DNA of 64,000 nt from Spirochaetia bacterium (GTDB lineage: Bacteria > Spirochaetota > Spirochaetia > Treponematales > Treponemataceae): NCBI GenBank assembly GCA_900767955.1, contig CAAGBC010000053.1, forward strand, positions 1 to 64,000, read 5' to 3'. How positions within the stretch are numbered: the stretch's first letter is position 1; the number at the start of each line of letters is the position of its first letter. Of this stretch, positions 44,463-52,402 are shown piece by piece. The notes below the pieces were generated by a model. The model was not told the origin of the DNA and did not search any database. It saw only the letters and a list, made by a program, of their open reading frames with translations. Both the position numbers and the translations under genes were made by a program.

Positions 44463-45873
44463 TAATCATCTCTCACGTCGACGAGCAAAAGCACTATATG
44501 AATATTTAAAATTACTAGAAAACTCAAAAAAGAAAATTGATTTGCTTCAGATTTTTTTTCATCTTTTAAAAATTAATTTTTTGCCAACTGCTTTAAAAAC
44601 AAAATTTGAAAAAAACAAAAGCTTCTCAAACGAAGATATTTCAGAACTGAAATCATGTTTAGAAAAAAGTCTTTTAAGAACCGAAAAATCAAAACAGGAA
44701 AATTTAATTGAAGATTTTAATGATTATGTAGAAGATTTTTTTGATGAAACAATTCCAAACGAATATAAGATGAAATATCCAAAAGAATTTCAGAAATTAT
44801 GTGAAAAAATATATTCTTTTTTTTCAGAGAAGGAATTAGATGAAATAAAATCAAAAAATCAAATAAAAAGAAGTTTTAAAAATAAAATTAAAAACTTTGG
44901 TAAAAATTTTTTATCAATGCAAGAAAATCATTTTTTTTCTTCTTCAACCTTAGAAAAATCACTAAATGAGGAAATGCAGAATTTTGCAAATGCAATAAAA
45001 AAAGATTTAAAAGAATCGCAAGAACTTGAAAATGTTTTTTTCTTGTTAGGAATTCCTTGTAATGGAAATAATCCTGATGGAGCAGATACAAATTTTATTA
45101 CAACCTATTTCAAGCAAAGCGAAAAAATTGATGGAATAAAAGAACTTGCAAAAGAAATTGGAAAACATGGAGAAACAAAAGAACAAAAATCAGCAAAAAA
45201 ACAGAGAACTTACAGAGGAAATATAATTGGTTTAGAATTTTCAAATGATGTAAACAGGATTTTTCCTTCGGAATTGGCTCTTTTGATGAATGAAGAAACG
45301 GAACTTTTGTTTTATAAAAAGTTTGCAGAAAAAAAATTGATGTCATTTTCTTATGGAAAAAAAGCGACTGGAGAAAAACAAGAAAAAGGACCTGCCATAA
45401 TTTGCATTGATACAAGTGGCAGCATGAATGGCGAACCAGAAGATATTGCAAAATCTCTAAGTCTTTTTATTTTGCTGGAGTGCATTAAAGAAAAAAGAAG
45501 TTGTTATATTATCAGTTTTTCAATTTCTATAGAATGTTTGGATTTAACAAATATTGGCGATAAAGGTGTGTTAAATAAATTTATTGATTTTTTAGGAAAT
45601 TCTTTTCATGGAGGAACTGATTTTGAACCATGTTTGAATCACGCTTTAGAAATCTTAGAAAACAAATCTTTTAAAAAAGCGGATGTTCTAGTTATTTCAG
45701 ATTTTTATGTTGGAGATTTTTCAAATGATTTTTTACAAAAGATTGCGAATCAAAAAAAACGTGATACAAGATTCTTTAGTCTTTTGGTTGGAGAAAAATC
45801 TAGAGGAAATCAAGAAGTTATAAATCAATTTACAGATAATTGGTGGTATGAAGAAAATAAAATTGTAAAATAA
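44452..45873 (+). CDS. VWA-domain protein, ViaA-like partner of the MoxR ATPase
   Basis: The 473-residue product has a helical, charged N-terminal region and a C-terminal von Willebrand A domain with an intact metal site: IICIDTSGSMNG (DxSxS, about residues 322-333), the conserved GGTDFEPCL threonine loop and VLVISDFYVGD. This is the ViaA/CoxE plan. It overlaps the ATPase gene, so the two proteins should act together. No membrane segment is seen. Confidence 0.82.
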   Translation: MYSDNHLSRRRAKALYEYLKLLENSKKKIDLLQIFFHLLKINFLPTALKTKFEKNKSFSNEDISELKSCLEKSLLRTEKSKQENLIEDFNDYVEDFFDETIPNEYKMKYPKEFQKLCEKIYSFFSEKELDEIKSKNQIKRSFKNKIKNFGKNFLSMQENHFFSSSTLEKSLNEEMQNFANAIKKDLKESQELENVFFLLGIPCNGNNPDGADTNFITTYFKQSEKIDGIKELAKEIGKHGETKEQKSAKKQRTYRGNIIGLEFSNDVNRIFPSELALLMNEETELLFYKKFAEKKLMSFSYGKKATGEKQEKGPAIICIDTSGSMNGEPEDIAKSLSLFILLECIKEKRSCYIISFSISIECLDLTNIGDKGVLNKFIDFLGNSFHGGTDFEPCLNHALEILENKSFKKADVLVISDFYVGDFSNDFLQKIANQKKRDTRFFSLLVGEKSRGNQEVINQFTDNWWYEENKIVK

Positions 45874-45884
45874 AAAAGTAGCAA

Positions 45885-45985
45885 ACGACATTTCTTGTCG
45901 TATTCTCTGTATTAAACTATTCCAAGAATTGATAAAAAAAAATTGTTGTTTTGTCAATTTTTTACGAAACTTTACTCTTATATAA
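45885..45985 (+). promoter_or_regulatory. Second copy of the leader hairpin plus conserved promoter-like element
   Basis: ACGACA TTTCT TGTCGT (45885-45901) and the following CTGTATTA.AC repeat the leader at 42602, but here the CCTCCT segment has changed, so the ribosome site is not masked. At 45952-45985 lies TGTCAATTTTTT, 11 bases, CTCTTATATAA. The gene start uses the same AGGAGGCTTTATGA context as the MoxR gene. Confidence 0.6.
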
Positions 45986-46012
45986 AATAATAAATGAAAA
46001 ACAGGAGGCTTT

Positions 46013-46558
46013 ATGAGATTTACCCGAAATTTTGTTACAATGAACTTTCCTCTTTTGAGCGAATATGAGGAATCTTTTAACGAATATAAACTTGCTTGTA
46101 TTCTTTTAATGAAAAAACAAATTGATATTGATAATTTTCAATCATTTACAAGCCGTTGCGCATTTTCGCCTTTTAGCATCAATAATATGAGTTTGTCCAA
46201 TTCTGAAAATCATCAAAAAGGTTATTTTCTTACACTTCCACTTTCGGTTTTTCAAAAATATTACACAGCCACCTGCGGAAATGAAGAAATGGGAACTAGC
46301 AAACCACTTTCAAAGGAAATATATTTAAAAGCTTGTCTACAAGCGAAAAATCAGCAAAAAGAAGGCTTGGAAGAATATTCCTATGTTGATGTAGAAATAA
46401 GTCCCAAGGGTTTGCAATTCATAGAAAAGTATAATGATGATAAAATCAAAAAGACAGCAGAAAAAGTTAGAGAAAAAGCCCTTCGAGGAATGGAAAGACG
46501 CATTAATTTTTGTAATTTTTTTCTTAATGTTAGAAAAGCAATAATCGTAGGAGAATAA
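46013..46558 (+). CDS. Hypothetical protein (181 residues) of the MoxR-VWA locus
   Basis: ATG 46013 follows AGGAGGCTTT, the same start context as the MoxR gene. The product is basic, soluble, with FTRNFVTMNFPLLSEYEESF at the start and a helical C-terminus KKTAEKVREKALRGMERRIN. No family is recognised. The shared leader and position suggest a third component or substrate of the MoxR-VWA pair. Confidence 0.55.
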   Translation: MRFTRNFVTMNFPLLSEYEESFNEYKLACILLMKKQIDIDNFQSFTSRCAFSPFSINNMSLSNSENHQKGYFLTLPLSVFQKYYTATCGNEEMGTSKPLSKEIYLKACLQAKNQQKEGLEEYSYVDVEISPKGLQFIEKYNDDKIKKTAEKVREKALRGMERRINFCNFFLNVRKAIIVGE

Positions 46559-46561
46559 ACT

Positions 46562-47472
46562 ATGAACATCCCAACAGAAAAACTAGAACGCCAAAAATTA
46601 GCTCAAACCCTTTTGAAAAACGCAGGACTTTTCTGTGATGAAGTGCCTGAATTACTTGAAAACTGGATTTTGTACACTTCACCTTATAACAGTAATGAAC
46701 TCTATTTTTGCCAATGCTAGAAAAACTCAAAGAAAATCCAGATTTTGTGGCAAATCAAAAAGTAGAGTATTTTGTAAATATTTCAGAAGATTTGCCTTTA
46801 ATCACAGAATTTTCTCTTCCAATTTGGTGGGGAGGTTTTTGGGAATATTCAGTTTGCCAAAAATGGATTTCTGGAATTGCCGTGACAAATGAAAATATCA
46901 TCATTTTTAGTGAAGAATCTTTCTGTCCAATTTATATCCGAGAAACGCTGTCTCCTTGTAGTGCAGGTGGAGCTTATGACCCAATCCCAAACGAAGGGAA
47001 AATATCAGTTTTTAAGAGAAAGGATTTTTCAAAAATCAAAACTCAAGGAATGACGGTTGTAAAAACAGATAAAACTATTACAGATTTTATGTTTAAAATG
47101 ATAAATAAAAATAATCCTTCTTCTGGAAATATATTTGAAAGCTTAAAATTCAATATCAAACAAAGATTGATTTTGATGCGTTATGGATTGGGAGTTGGAA
47201 AATCAATTTACCGAGAGCCCATAAATTATAAAAATCAAGAAGAATTGAATCAGGCTTTTCAAAATTATATAAATAAAAATGGAATACCGCTTACTGAAGA
47301 AGAAAAGCAAACAGGAATTTTGATTGAAAGATGTCCTCCAAGAGAGTTTGATAACCCCTTTTGTGTTTCAAGTTCGCCAACTTTTCGAAAAGTGCTAAAG
47401 GAAGATTCTGAAGGGGATTTGTTATGGATTGAGAATCTTGGTGTTGTGGAAAGGCTTGAGTGGAAATTTTAG
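46562..47472 (+). pseudogene. Hypothetical protein, probably one gene split by a frameshift
   Basis: ATG 46562 starts NIPTEKLERQKLAQTLLKNA and continues to NELYFCQC, stop at 46718. The next frame takes over at a run of five T (46705-46709) with LPMLEKLKENPDFVANQK and runs to 47472. Read through one shift, it is a smooth protein of about 303 residues with WWGGFWEYSVCQKW and RLEWKF. Alternatives are a real two-gene overlap (ATG 46714), programmed frameshifting at the T run, or a sequencing error. No family is recognised. Confidence 0.5.
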
Positions 47473-47531
47473 TTTAAGAGAATTATAACTAATATGTTTT
47501 GCAAAAATAATATGAAAAAAACAAAAAAAAA

Positions 47532-47565
47532 TGTCAATTTTTTATAAAGTCTGACTCTTATATAA
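47532..47565 (+). promoter_or_regulatory. Conserved promoter-like element
   Basis: TGTCAATTTTTT, 11 bases, CTCTTATATAA, 27 bp before the DUF1232 gene start. Both blocks are identical to the copy at 45952. Confidence 0.6.
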
Positions 47566-47592
47566 ATGAGAATAATAAATAAGGAGATAGTT

Positions 47593-47979
47593 ATGAATCA
47601 AGAAAACTTAAACAATAAATTCAATTCTTTTAAAGATGGTTTTTCTCAAGAGGATGTAGAAAAAGTAATGAATAACATGGGAAAAATAGAAGCACTTATG
47701 CACAATGAAACATTATGTAAATATCTTGAAGATGTAAAACTATATTTTCAAATGTTAGGAGATATTTTTACAGGAAAATACAAAAAAGTTCCAGCAGGAA
47801 CAATTGCAACAATCATTGGAACCTTGTTGTATGTATTATCTCCTGTAGATTTGATTCCAGATTTCCTTCCTGGTGGATTTGTTGATGATGTTACAATTAT
47901 TAGCTTATGTTTGCAATTTACAAAGTATGACATTGAGGAGTACAGAAAATTCAAAGAATTTAGCAAGGAACTACCATAA
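47593..47979 (+). CDS. DUF1232 (YkvA-like) protein
   Basis: From ATG 47593 (AAGGAGATAGTT upstream; an in-frame start 27 bases earlier lacks a site) the 128-residue product has a helical N-terminal half and the DUF1232 signature TLLYVLSPVDLIPDFLPGGFVDDVTIISLCL, a hydrophobic hairpin. The function of the family is unknown. Confidence 0.8.
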   Translation: MNQENLNNKFNSFKDGFSQEDVEKVMNNMGKIEALMHNETLCKYLEDVKLYFQMLGDIFTGKYKKVPAGTIATIIGTLLYVLSPVDLIPDFLPGGFVDDVTIISLCLQFTKYDIEEYRKFKEFSKELP

Positions 47980-48286
47980 TCAAGGTGTACAGAATAAAGA
48001 TGCTCTTAAAGGGGGAAATGTACTGTCAAAAAAAAATAATTATGGAAATCAAGTAGTGTCAAAACTTAAATGAATTTCCTGTGTTTTTAATTTTTTAATG
48101 AATTGAATTTGTGGCAAATTAAAGAAAGTTCCAAAATTCAATGAAACGATAAAATGCATAATTAGCGTTTTTTGGAAAAAAATTGCTATATTTTTAGGAA
48201 TATTATCAATTTATCTGGTTTTGTTTTATGGAATTGTAAAATCATATATTTTGATTAAATATTTTTAGAAATAATTGGAGGTTGTT

Positions 48287-48469
48287 ATGCGAATGCCATG
48301 GCCTGGTGAAAATGTTTTGCTTATGTGCCTAAATTGCCACCATTCTTTTAATGGACCATGTCCTGATAGATATAGTTTGGGCGATATATTTAAGCGAATT
48401 GTAAAAAAGCCAAAATGTCCAAAATGCGGAAGCTATAAAGTGATATTAAATCCAATGGTGAGCTATTAG
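48287..48469 (+). CDS. Small zinc-ribbon-like protein (60 residues)
   Basis: ATG 48287 has a TGGAGG site. The product has CLNCHHSFNGPC and KCPKCGSYKVIL, two CxxC pairs that should bind zinc. The gap 47980-48286 upstream holds no convincing gene; it includes an AT-rich stretch that could encode a short hydrophobic peptide without a start codon (to 48269). Confidence 0.65.
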   Translation: MRMPWPGENVLLMCLNCHHSFNGPCPDRYSLGDIFKRIVKKPKCPKCGSYKVILNPMVSY

Positions 48470-48480
48470 GGGTAGATAAA

Positions 48481-48747
48481 ATGCCAAGAAATGAAGTTAC
48501 ACTAATCAAACAATATGTTAGTTCATCAGAAACACAACTGGCTCGAGGCGACAGAGAATGGGCTTACTATAAAAATGGGCATCCAAGAACTGGAGAAACT
48601 CAACCTCATTATTTGGCTTCTCAAAGAGCTTATACTGCTGCAAAAACTTACGCCGAAAAAGCACTCGTTTTACTAAGCAACACTCCAGACCGAGATTTAG
48701 AAAACAGAGCAAAAGTTGTTTTAAAAAAATGTAATCAAAATAAATAG
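48481..48747 (+). CDS. Hypothetical protein (88 residues)
   Basis: ATG 48481 follows AGGGGTAGATAAA, 11 bp after the zinc-ribbon gene. The product is helical: LIKQYVSSSETQLARGDREW, ASQRAYTAAKTYAEKALVLL. No family is recognised; co-transcription with the preceding small gene is likely. Confidence 0.55.
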   Translation: MPRNEVTLIKQYVSSSETQLARGDREWAYYKNGHPRTGETQPHYLASQRAYTAAKTYAEKALVLLSNTPDRDLENRAKVVLKKCNQNK

Positions 48748-48816
48748 TGGAATGTTTGAAAAGAACTAAAAAATTTATTTATCAATAATTTTATAAGGTA
48801 ATGAAATAATTAACCT

Positions 48817-49803
48817 ATGGAAAAGAAAGAAGTAGCAAAAACATTTAAATCTCAATTTGACCGTTTATGAAAAATAGATAATCTTCTTAGAAATAAAAAG
48901 TATCCCACAACTAAAAAATTATCAGAGAATTTAGAATTAAGCGAAAGACTGGTTCAGCGTTTAATAAAAATGATGATGAATGAATTTGATGCTCCTATTA
49001 TTAAGGATAGTAATCATGAAAATGGTTTCTGTTATGGATTAGAAGGGTTTTCAATTGCAAATATTACATATAGTGAAAATGAAACTTTTGCGTTGCAAGT
49101 TTGCAAAAATTTTTCAAAAAGAACATTACGTGGTTCAAATATTTATAAAAAAATTGACAGCGGTCTTTCAAGCTTGCAAAATTTCGCAGAATCTTTTGAC
49201 ATAAATGAAGGTGCAAAACTTGCAAATCGGATACAATTTGCAGTAAAAACAAATCCAATAGGTTATAATATTAGAAGTAATCAAAATAGTTTTGAAGAGT
49301 TTTTATTGAATTCTATAAAAGAAGGGCAACTATTAAAAATATCAGTTAGAAATTGGAAAGACGATTCAATTCATCAACAAATTATATTACCGATTCTAAT
49401 ATCAATGTATGAAGAATGTTCTTGGATTTTAGTTTATATAAAAGAAGACGCATTTTCAGAAACTTTTTCTTCTGTAAATCTTACCCCTCAAAATCTTGGT
49501 ATTATAGATATTTTTACAATAACAGCAATTACTCCTTATAAAAATGCAAATGCAAGACCTGTTTATATTAGAAATGATTTTTCCTTTGTTGGAGAAAGTG
49601 CTGTTTCTTCAGAAGAAAATCCTACAATAGATGGAATTAAAAAAAATCTAGGGTTAAGTTTTACATTATCATTCCTAGAATTAGCAAAACCAAACACTTT
49701 TAAAATTTATTCTCATTTTTATTTTGACGATGAGGATTTTGTTTACAAAGTTGACAAAGGTATTGAATATATTTTAGATGGGGTGTTTCTTTATGACATC
49801 TGA
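48817..49803 (+). pseudogene. WYL-type HTH regulator, interrupted by TGA
   Basis: ATG 48817 encodes MEKKEVAKTFKSQFDRL, then TGA at 48868, and the same frame continues KIDNLLRNKKYPTTKKLSEN, LELSERLVQRLIKMM to 49803. The DNA-binding part is a DeoR/WYL-type HTH, and the C-terminal 250 residues resemble the WYL and WCX effector region in layout. TGA is a true stop in this genome (for example in csm4), so the full-length regulator cannot be made without readthrough. A shorter product from ATG 48970 would lack the HTH. Its position before the CRISPR genes suggests a former cas regulator. Confidence 0.6.
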
Positions 49804-49867
49804 AGAAGTAAAGATTTAGTTAGAAAAAAAAGACTAAGAAATAATATTGAAAAAAATTAAAAAATTT

Positions 49868-49902
49868 TGTCATTTTTTTTGTGATTATCACTCTAGTAAT
49901 AA
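49868..49902 (+). promoter_or_regulatory. Conserved promoter-like element before the CARF/sigma operon
   Basis: TGTCATTTTTTT, 11 bases, CTCTAGTAATAA: the same pattern and spacing as at 45952 and 47532. It lies 180 bp before the CARF gene. Confidence 0.5.
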
Positions 49903-50030
49903 TATAGGAAAAATAATTTCTGCGATTAGGATGTAGGTTTATTTTTATAAACTGAAATAGATGTACCAAAGTGAAAATTATAACTTTGACTACCTATAGC
50001 AATATCCGTGAAAATATCAAAAGAAATATT

Positions 50031-50058
50031 TTTCGAATTATTAATTGCGTGTTATAAT
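50031..50058 (+). promoter_or_regulatory. Promoter of the CRISPR type III operon
   Basis: TTTCGA, 16 bases, TATAAT, 24 bp before the ATG at 50083. The -10 box is consensus and the -35 box weak. Confidence 0.5.
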
Positions 50059-50082
50059 TTTTTTATTATAAGGAGAAAACAA

Positions 50083-50697
50083 ATGAAAATCGTATTTTCT
50101 ACAATTCCAATGCAGGAAGTAAATCCTGCTTTTTATAAATCAGAAGAAAATAAAGCAATTGAATATGAAGGTGAAGTTAGATTTCCAATCAATGGACTTT
50201 TAGCAAAGACATTAAAAAAAGATGATGAAGTGAAAGTTGTAAGAATAATTACAGATGGAACAACTTCTGATGAGAATGCAAAACTTCAAAAAGAAGAACT
50301 TGATAAAATTAACGAGAAGATTGGTGCAAAAATTACTTACACAGAAGTAAGAGAAACCTTTAAAGAAACAAGTGATATTGTTCAGTCAAGATTCCGTCAA
50401 ATTGTTGGAACTTTTGAAGATGACTGTGAAATTTACGCAGATATGACTTATGGTCCAAAAACTTTAACACCTGTAATTTTCTACGCATTAGGGTTTGCAG
50501 AAAAATTCTTTGATGCAGATATAAAAAATATTGTTTACGGAAAAGCTGTTTTTGATAAAGAGAAAAAAGCAATTCCAGGTGCTTCAGAGATATTTGATGT
50601 GACCGCATTATACTATTTGAACTCTCTTACAAATATAATGTCTGCACCAGATGGAAAAACAGCCTTAGAAAGATTAGACAAGTTTTTTGAACTATAA
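50083..50697 (+). CDS. Stand-alone CARF-domain protein (TM1812-like)
   Basis: ATG 50083 is chosen because of the AAGGAG site; the frame is open further upstream but crosses the promoter. The 204-residue product starts MKIVFSTIPMQEVNPAF and has IYADMTYGPKTLTPVIFYAL (about 124-143), the second-strand motif of TM1812-type CARF domains that bind cyclic oligoadenylate. No HEPN or other effector domain follows. It is the first gene of the Cas operon and ends 15 bp before the sigma-like gene, its likely partner. Confidence 0.7.
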   Translation: MKIVFSTIPMQEVNPAFYKSEENKAIEYEGEVRFPINGLLAKTLKKDDEVKVVRIITDGTTSDENAKLQKEELDKINEKIGAKITYTEVRETFKETSDIVQSRFRQIVGTFEDDCEIYADMTYGPKTLTPVIFYALGFAEKFFDADIKNIVYGKAVFDKEKKAIPGASEIFDVTALYYLNSLTNIMSAPDGKTALERLDKFFEL

Positions 50698-50712
50698 AAA
50701 AGGGAAAAGTTT

Positions 50713-51468
50713 ATGACACCAGAAAAAGAAGAAAATATCAATTCTCTCTGTAAAAAATATTTTACTCCAGAACTTTGTGATGAACCTGTAACAGAAAGTA
50801 AGATGTCTTTGAAGGGAAAAATATATACACAACTATTAAAACTTGGTGATTGGATTTGTGATAAAAATTTTTCTAGATATGGAGGTAGTGATGCTTTTTG
50901 TGAAATTGTTATCAATACTATAGAAGATTCTTGGAAGAAATGGGAAGAAGAATCACGAAAGTCATATTCAGCTTATTTTGCAGTATCTGTAAAAAACAAT
51001 GTTAATTCTTTTCTACAATCAAAGCAGGGGCAAATTAATTCAACTGCCGTATCTCTTGATACTCCAATTGGTACAGATGGAAACAGAACTCTTTTAGATA
51101 AAATTGAAGAAAAAATGTCTATAGAGAGTGAAGAAGAAAAAAAAGAGATTGCACGAGAAAATATGAAAAAAGTTGAGGATTATCTAAAAGCTGTAGACTC
51201 TTGGTTTAAAATTAGGACTCGCCAAGATTGGAATAAATCTTTTGTCACTGCAGAACTTTATGCAGGATTACATCAATATTTTGACTATTATCAAGACAAA
51301 AAGATTACAAGATTTAGCTTTATTGATGAAAAAATCTATAATTTACCACAAGAACCTATGAATAAAGAATTAGCGATTATTATAGGAAAATCGGAAACTC
51401 AACTAACTCATAAAAGAAAAGAGTTTCGGGAACAAGTTGGATATTTATTTAATTCTTCACAGGAATAA
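50713..51468 (+). CDS. Sigma-70-like protein in the type III CRISPR operon
   Basis: The 251-residue product resembles an alternative sigma factor: a region-2-like part with GGSDAFCEIVINTIEDSWKKW and AYFAVSVKNNVNSFL (about 58-100), the linker SLDTPIGTDGNRTLLDKIEE (about 113-132), typical of sigma-70 proteins, and a C-terminal HTH-like region NKELAIIIGKSETQLTHKRK (about 217-236). Sigma factors tied to type III CRISPR are known in the CalpL/CalpT/CalpS system and in type III-E loci; here neither protease nor anti-sigma is present and a CARF protein is the neighbour. The family call is based on pattern and needs a profile search. Confidence 0.5.
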   Translation: MTPEKEENINSLCKKYFTPELCDEPVTESKMSLKGKIYTQLLKLGDWICDKNFSRYGGSDAFCEIVINTIEDSWKKWEEESRKSYSAYFAVSVKNNVNSFLQSKQGQINSTAVSLDTPIGTDGNRTLLDKIEEKMSIESEEEKKEIARENMKKVEDYLKAVDSWFKIRTRQDWNKSFVTAELYAGLHQYFDYYQDKKITRFSFIDEKIYNLPQEPMNKELAIIIGKSETQLTHKRKEFREQVGYLFNSSQE

Positions 51469-51471
51469 GAA

Positions 51472-52386
51472 ATGACTTTATCGTACCAACAATTTGACTT
51501 TACACTAAAATTTCAAAGTCCAGCAAAAGGTGATGTAGAACCATTATTCATTTTGCGAAGTATGCTTGGAAAAAACTTGCGTTCAATGTGTTGCATTTCA
51601 AAACAATCAACTTGCCCAGAATGTATGTACAATAAAACTTGTGCCTATGCCTATATCTTTGAAACAATTATGCTTCAAGAAAACTCTTTACTTCCTGGAA
51701 CAAATCGGGCTTCTCATCCTTATTCTTTTTCCACAAAAAGAAGTCAAAGAGAAACAACTTTAACCAAATACAATTTTACAATTACTTTATTCGGAAAAGC
51801 AATTGAATATCTTCCATATATTTACGCTGCAGTTGTAAGAAGTGGAAAAGATGGATTATTCAGAGATAGAACAGAATTTGAAGTTGGGGATGTTTCCATT
51901 GATGGAAAAAACATTTTGATTAATGAAAATCAAATTGATACAAGTAGTCCTTCAAAAGAATGGTCTTTTGATTTCAATAATAACGATAAAACCAAAGGAG
52001 AAATTTTGGTTGAATTAAAATCTCCTTTGCGTTTCAAAACGAATGGAAAATATTCACTTGATTTTACTGCTAGTGACTTTATGAAATGTTTGTATCGCCG
52101 AACAAAAACATTGTGTATGCTCTATGGAACTTGGGAAGATGAATTTAACCACTATGAGCCTACAGAAGGAATGACGATAGAAGGTAAAAACTTGCGTTGG
52201 CTAGATTTTAATCATTATTCAGCAAGACAAAAAAGAGGAATGGAACTTGGAGGAGCGATTGGAAATTTTAAACTTTCTGGAGCGTTTTCAAATTTTGAAC
52301 TTGCTTTGTTTGAATTAAATAGAATTGCAAATGCTGGAAAAAACACAAACTTCGGTTTGGGACAAATAGATTTTTGGAAAAGGTAA
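51472..52386 (+). CDS. cas6: Cas6-type CRISPR RNA endoribonuclease
   Basis: The 304-residue product has an N-terminal RRM-like part with a Cys cluster (CCISKQSTCPECMYNKTC), a central PYIYAAVVRSGKDGLFRDR region, and the C-terminal glycine-rich loop ELNRIANAGKNTNFGLGQIDFWKR of Cas6. It should cut the repeat to leave an 8-base 5' handle; the repeat end ATTAAGAC fits. It starts 3 bp after the sigma-like gene. Confidence 0.8.
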   Translation: MTLSYQQFDFTLKFQSPAKGDVEPLFILRSMLGKNLRSMCCISKQSTCPECMYNKTCAYAYIFETIMLQENSLLPGTNRASHPYSFSTKRSQRETTLTKYNFTITLFGKAIEYLPYIYAAVVRSGKDGLFRDRTEFEVGDVSIDGKNILINENQIDTSSPSKEWSFDFNNNDKTKGEILVELKSPLRFKTNGKYSLDFTASDFMKCLYRRTKTLCMLYGTWEDEFNHYEPTEGMTIEGKNLRWLDFNHYSARQKRGMELGGAIGNFKLSGAFSNFELALFELNRIANAGKNTNFGLGQIDFWKR

Positions 52387-52402
52387 GAAGGAGGAAGAGA
52401 GA

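Noticed and set aside
47873..48073. 66-residue ORF after the DUF1232 gene
   Set aside because: Its first part is an alternate frame of the DUF1232 gene and the rest has no ribosome site or recognisable composition.
48868..48870. TGA read as Trp or selenocysteine in the regulator gene
   Set aside because: TGA is a real stop in the MoxR ATPase and csm4 genes with overlapping downstream starts, and no SECIS-like context was seen.
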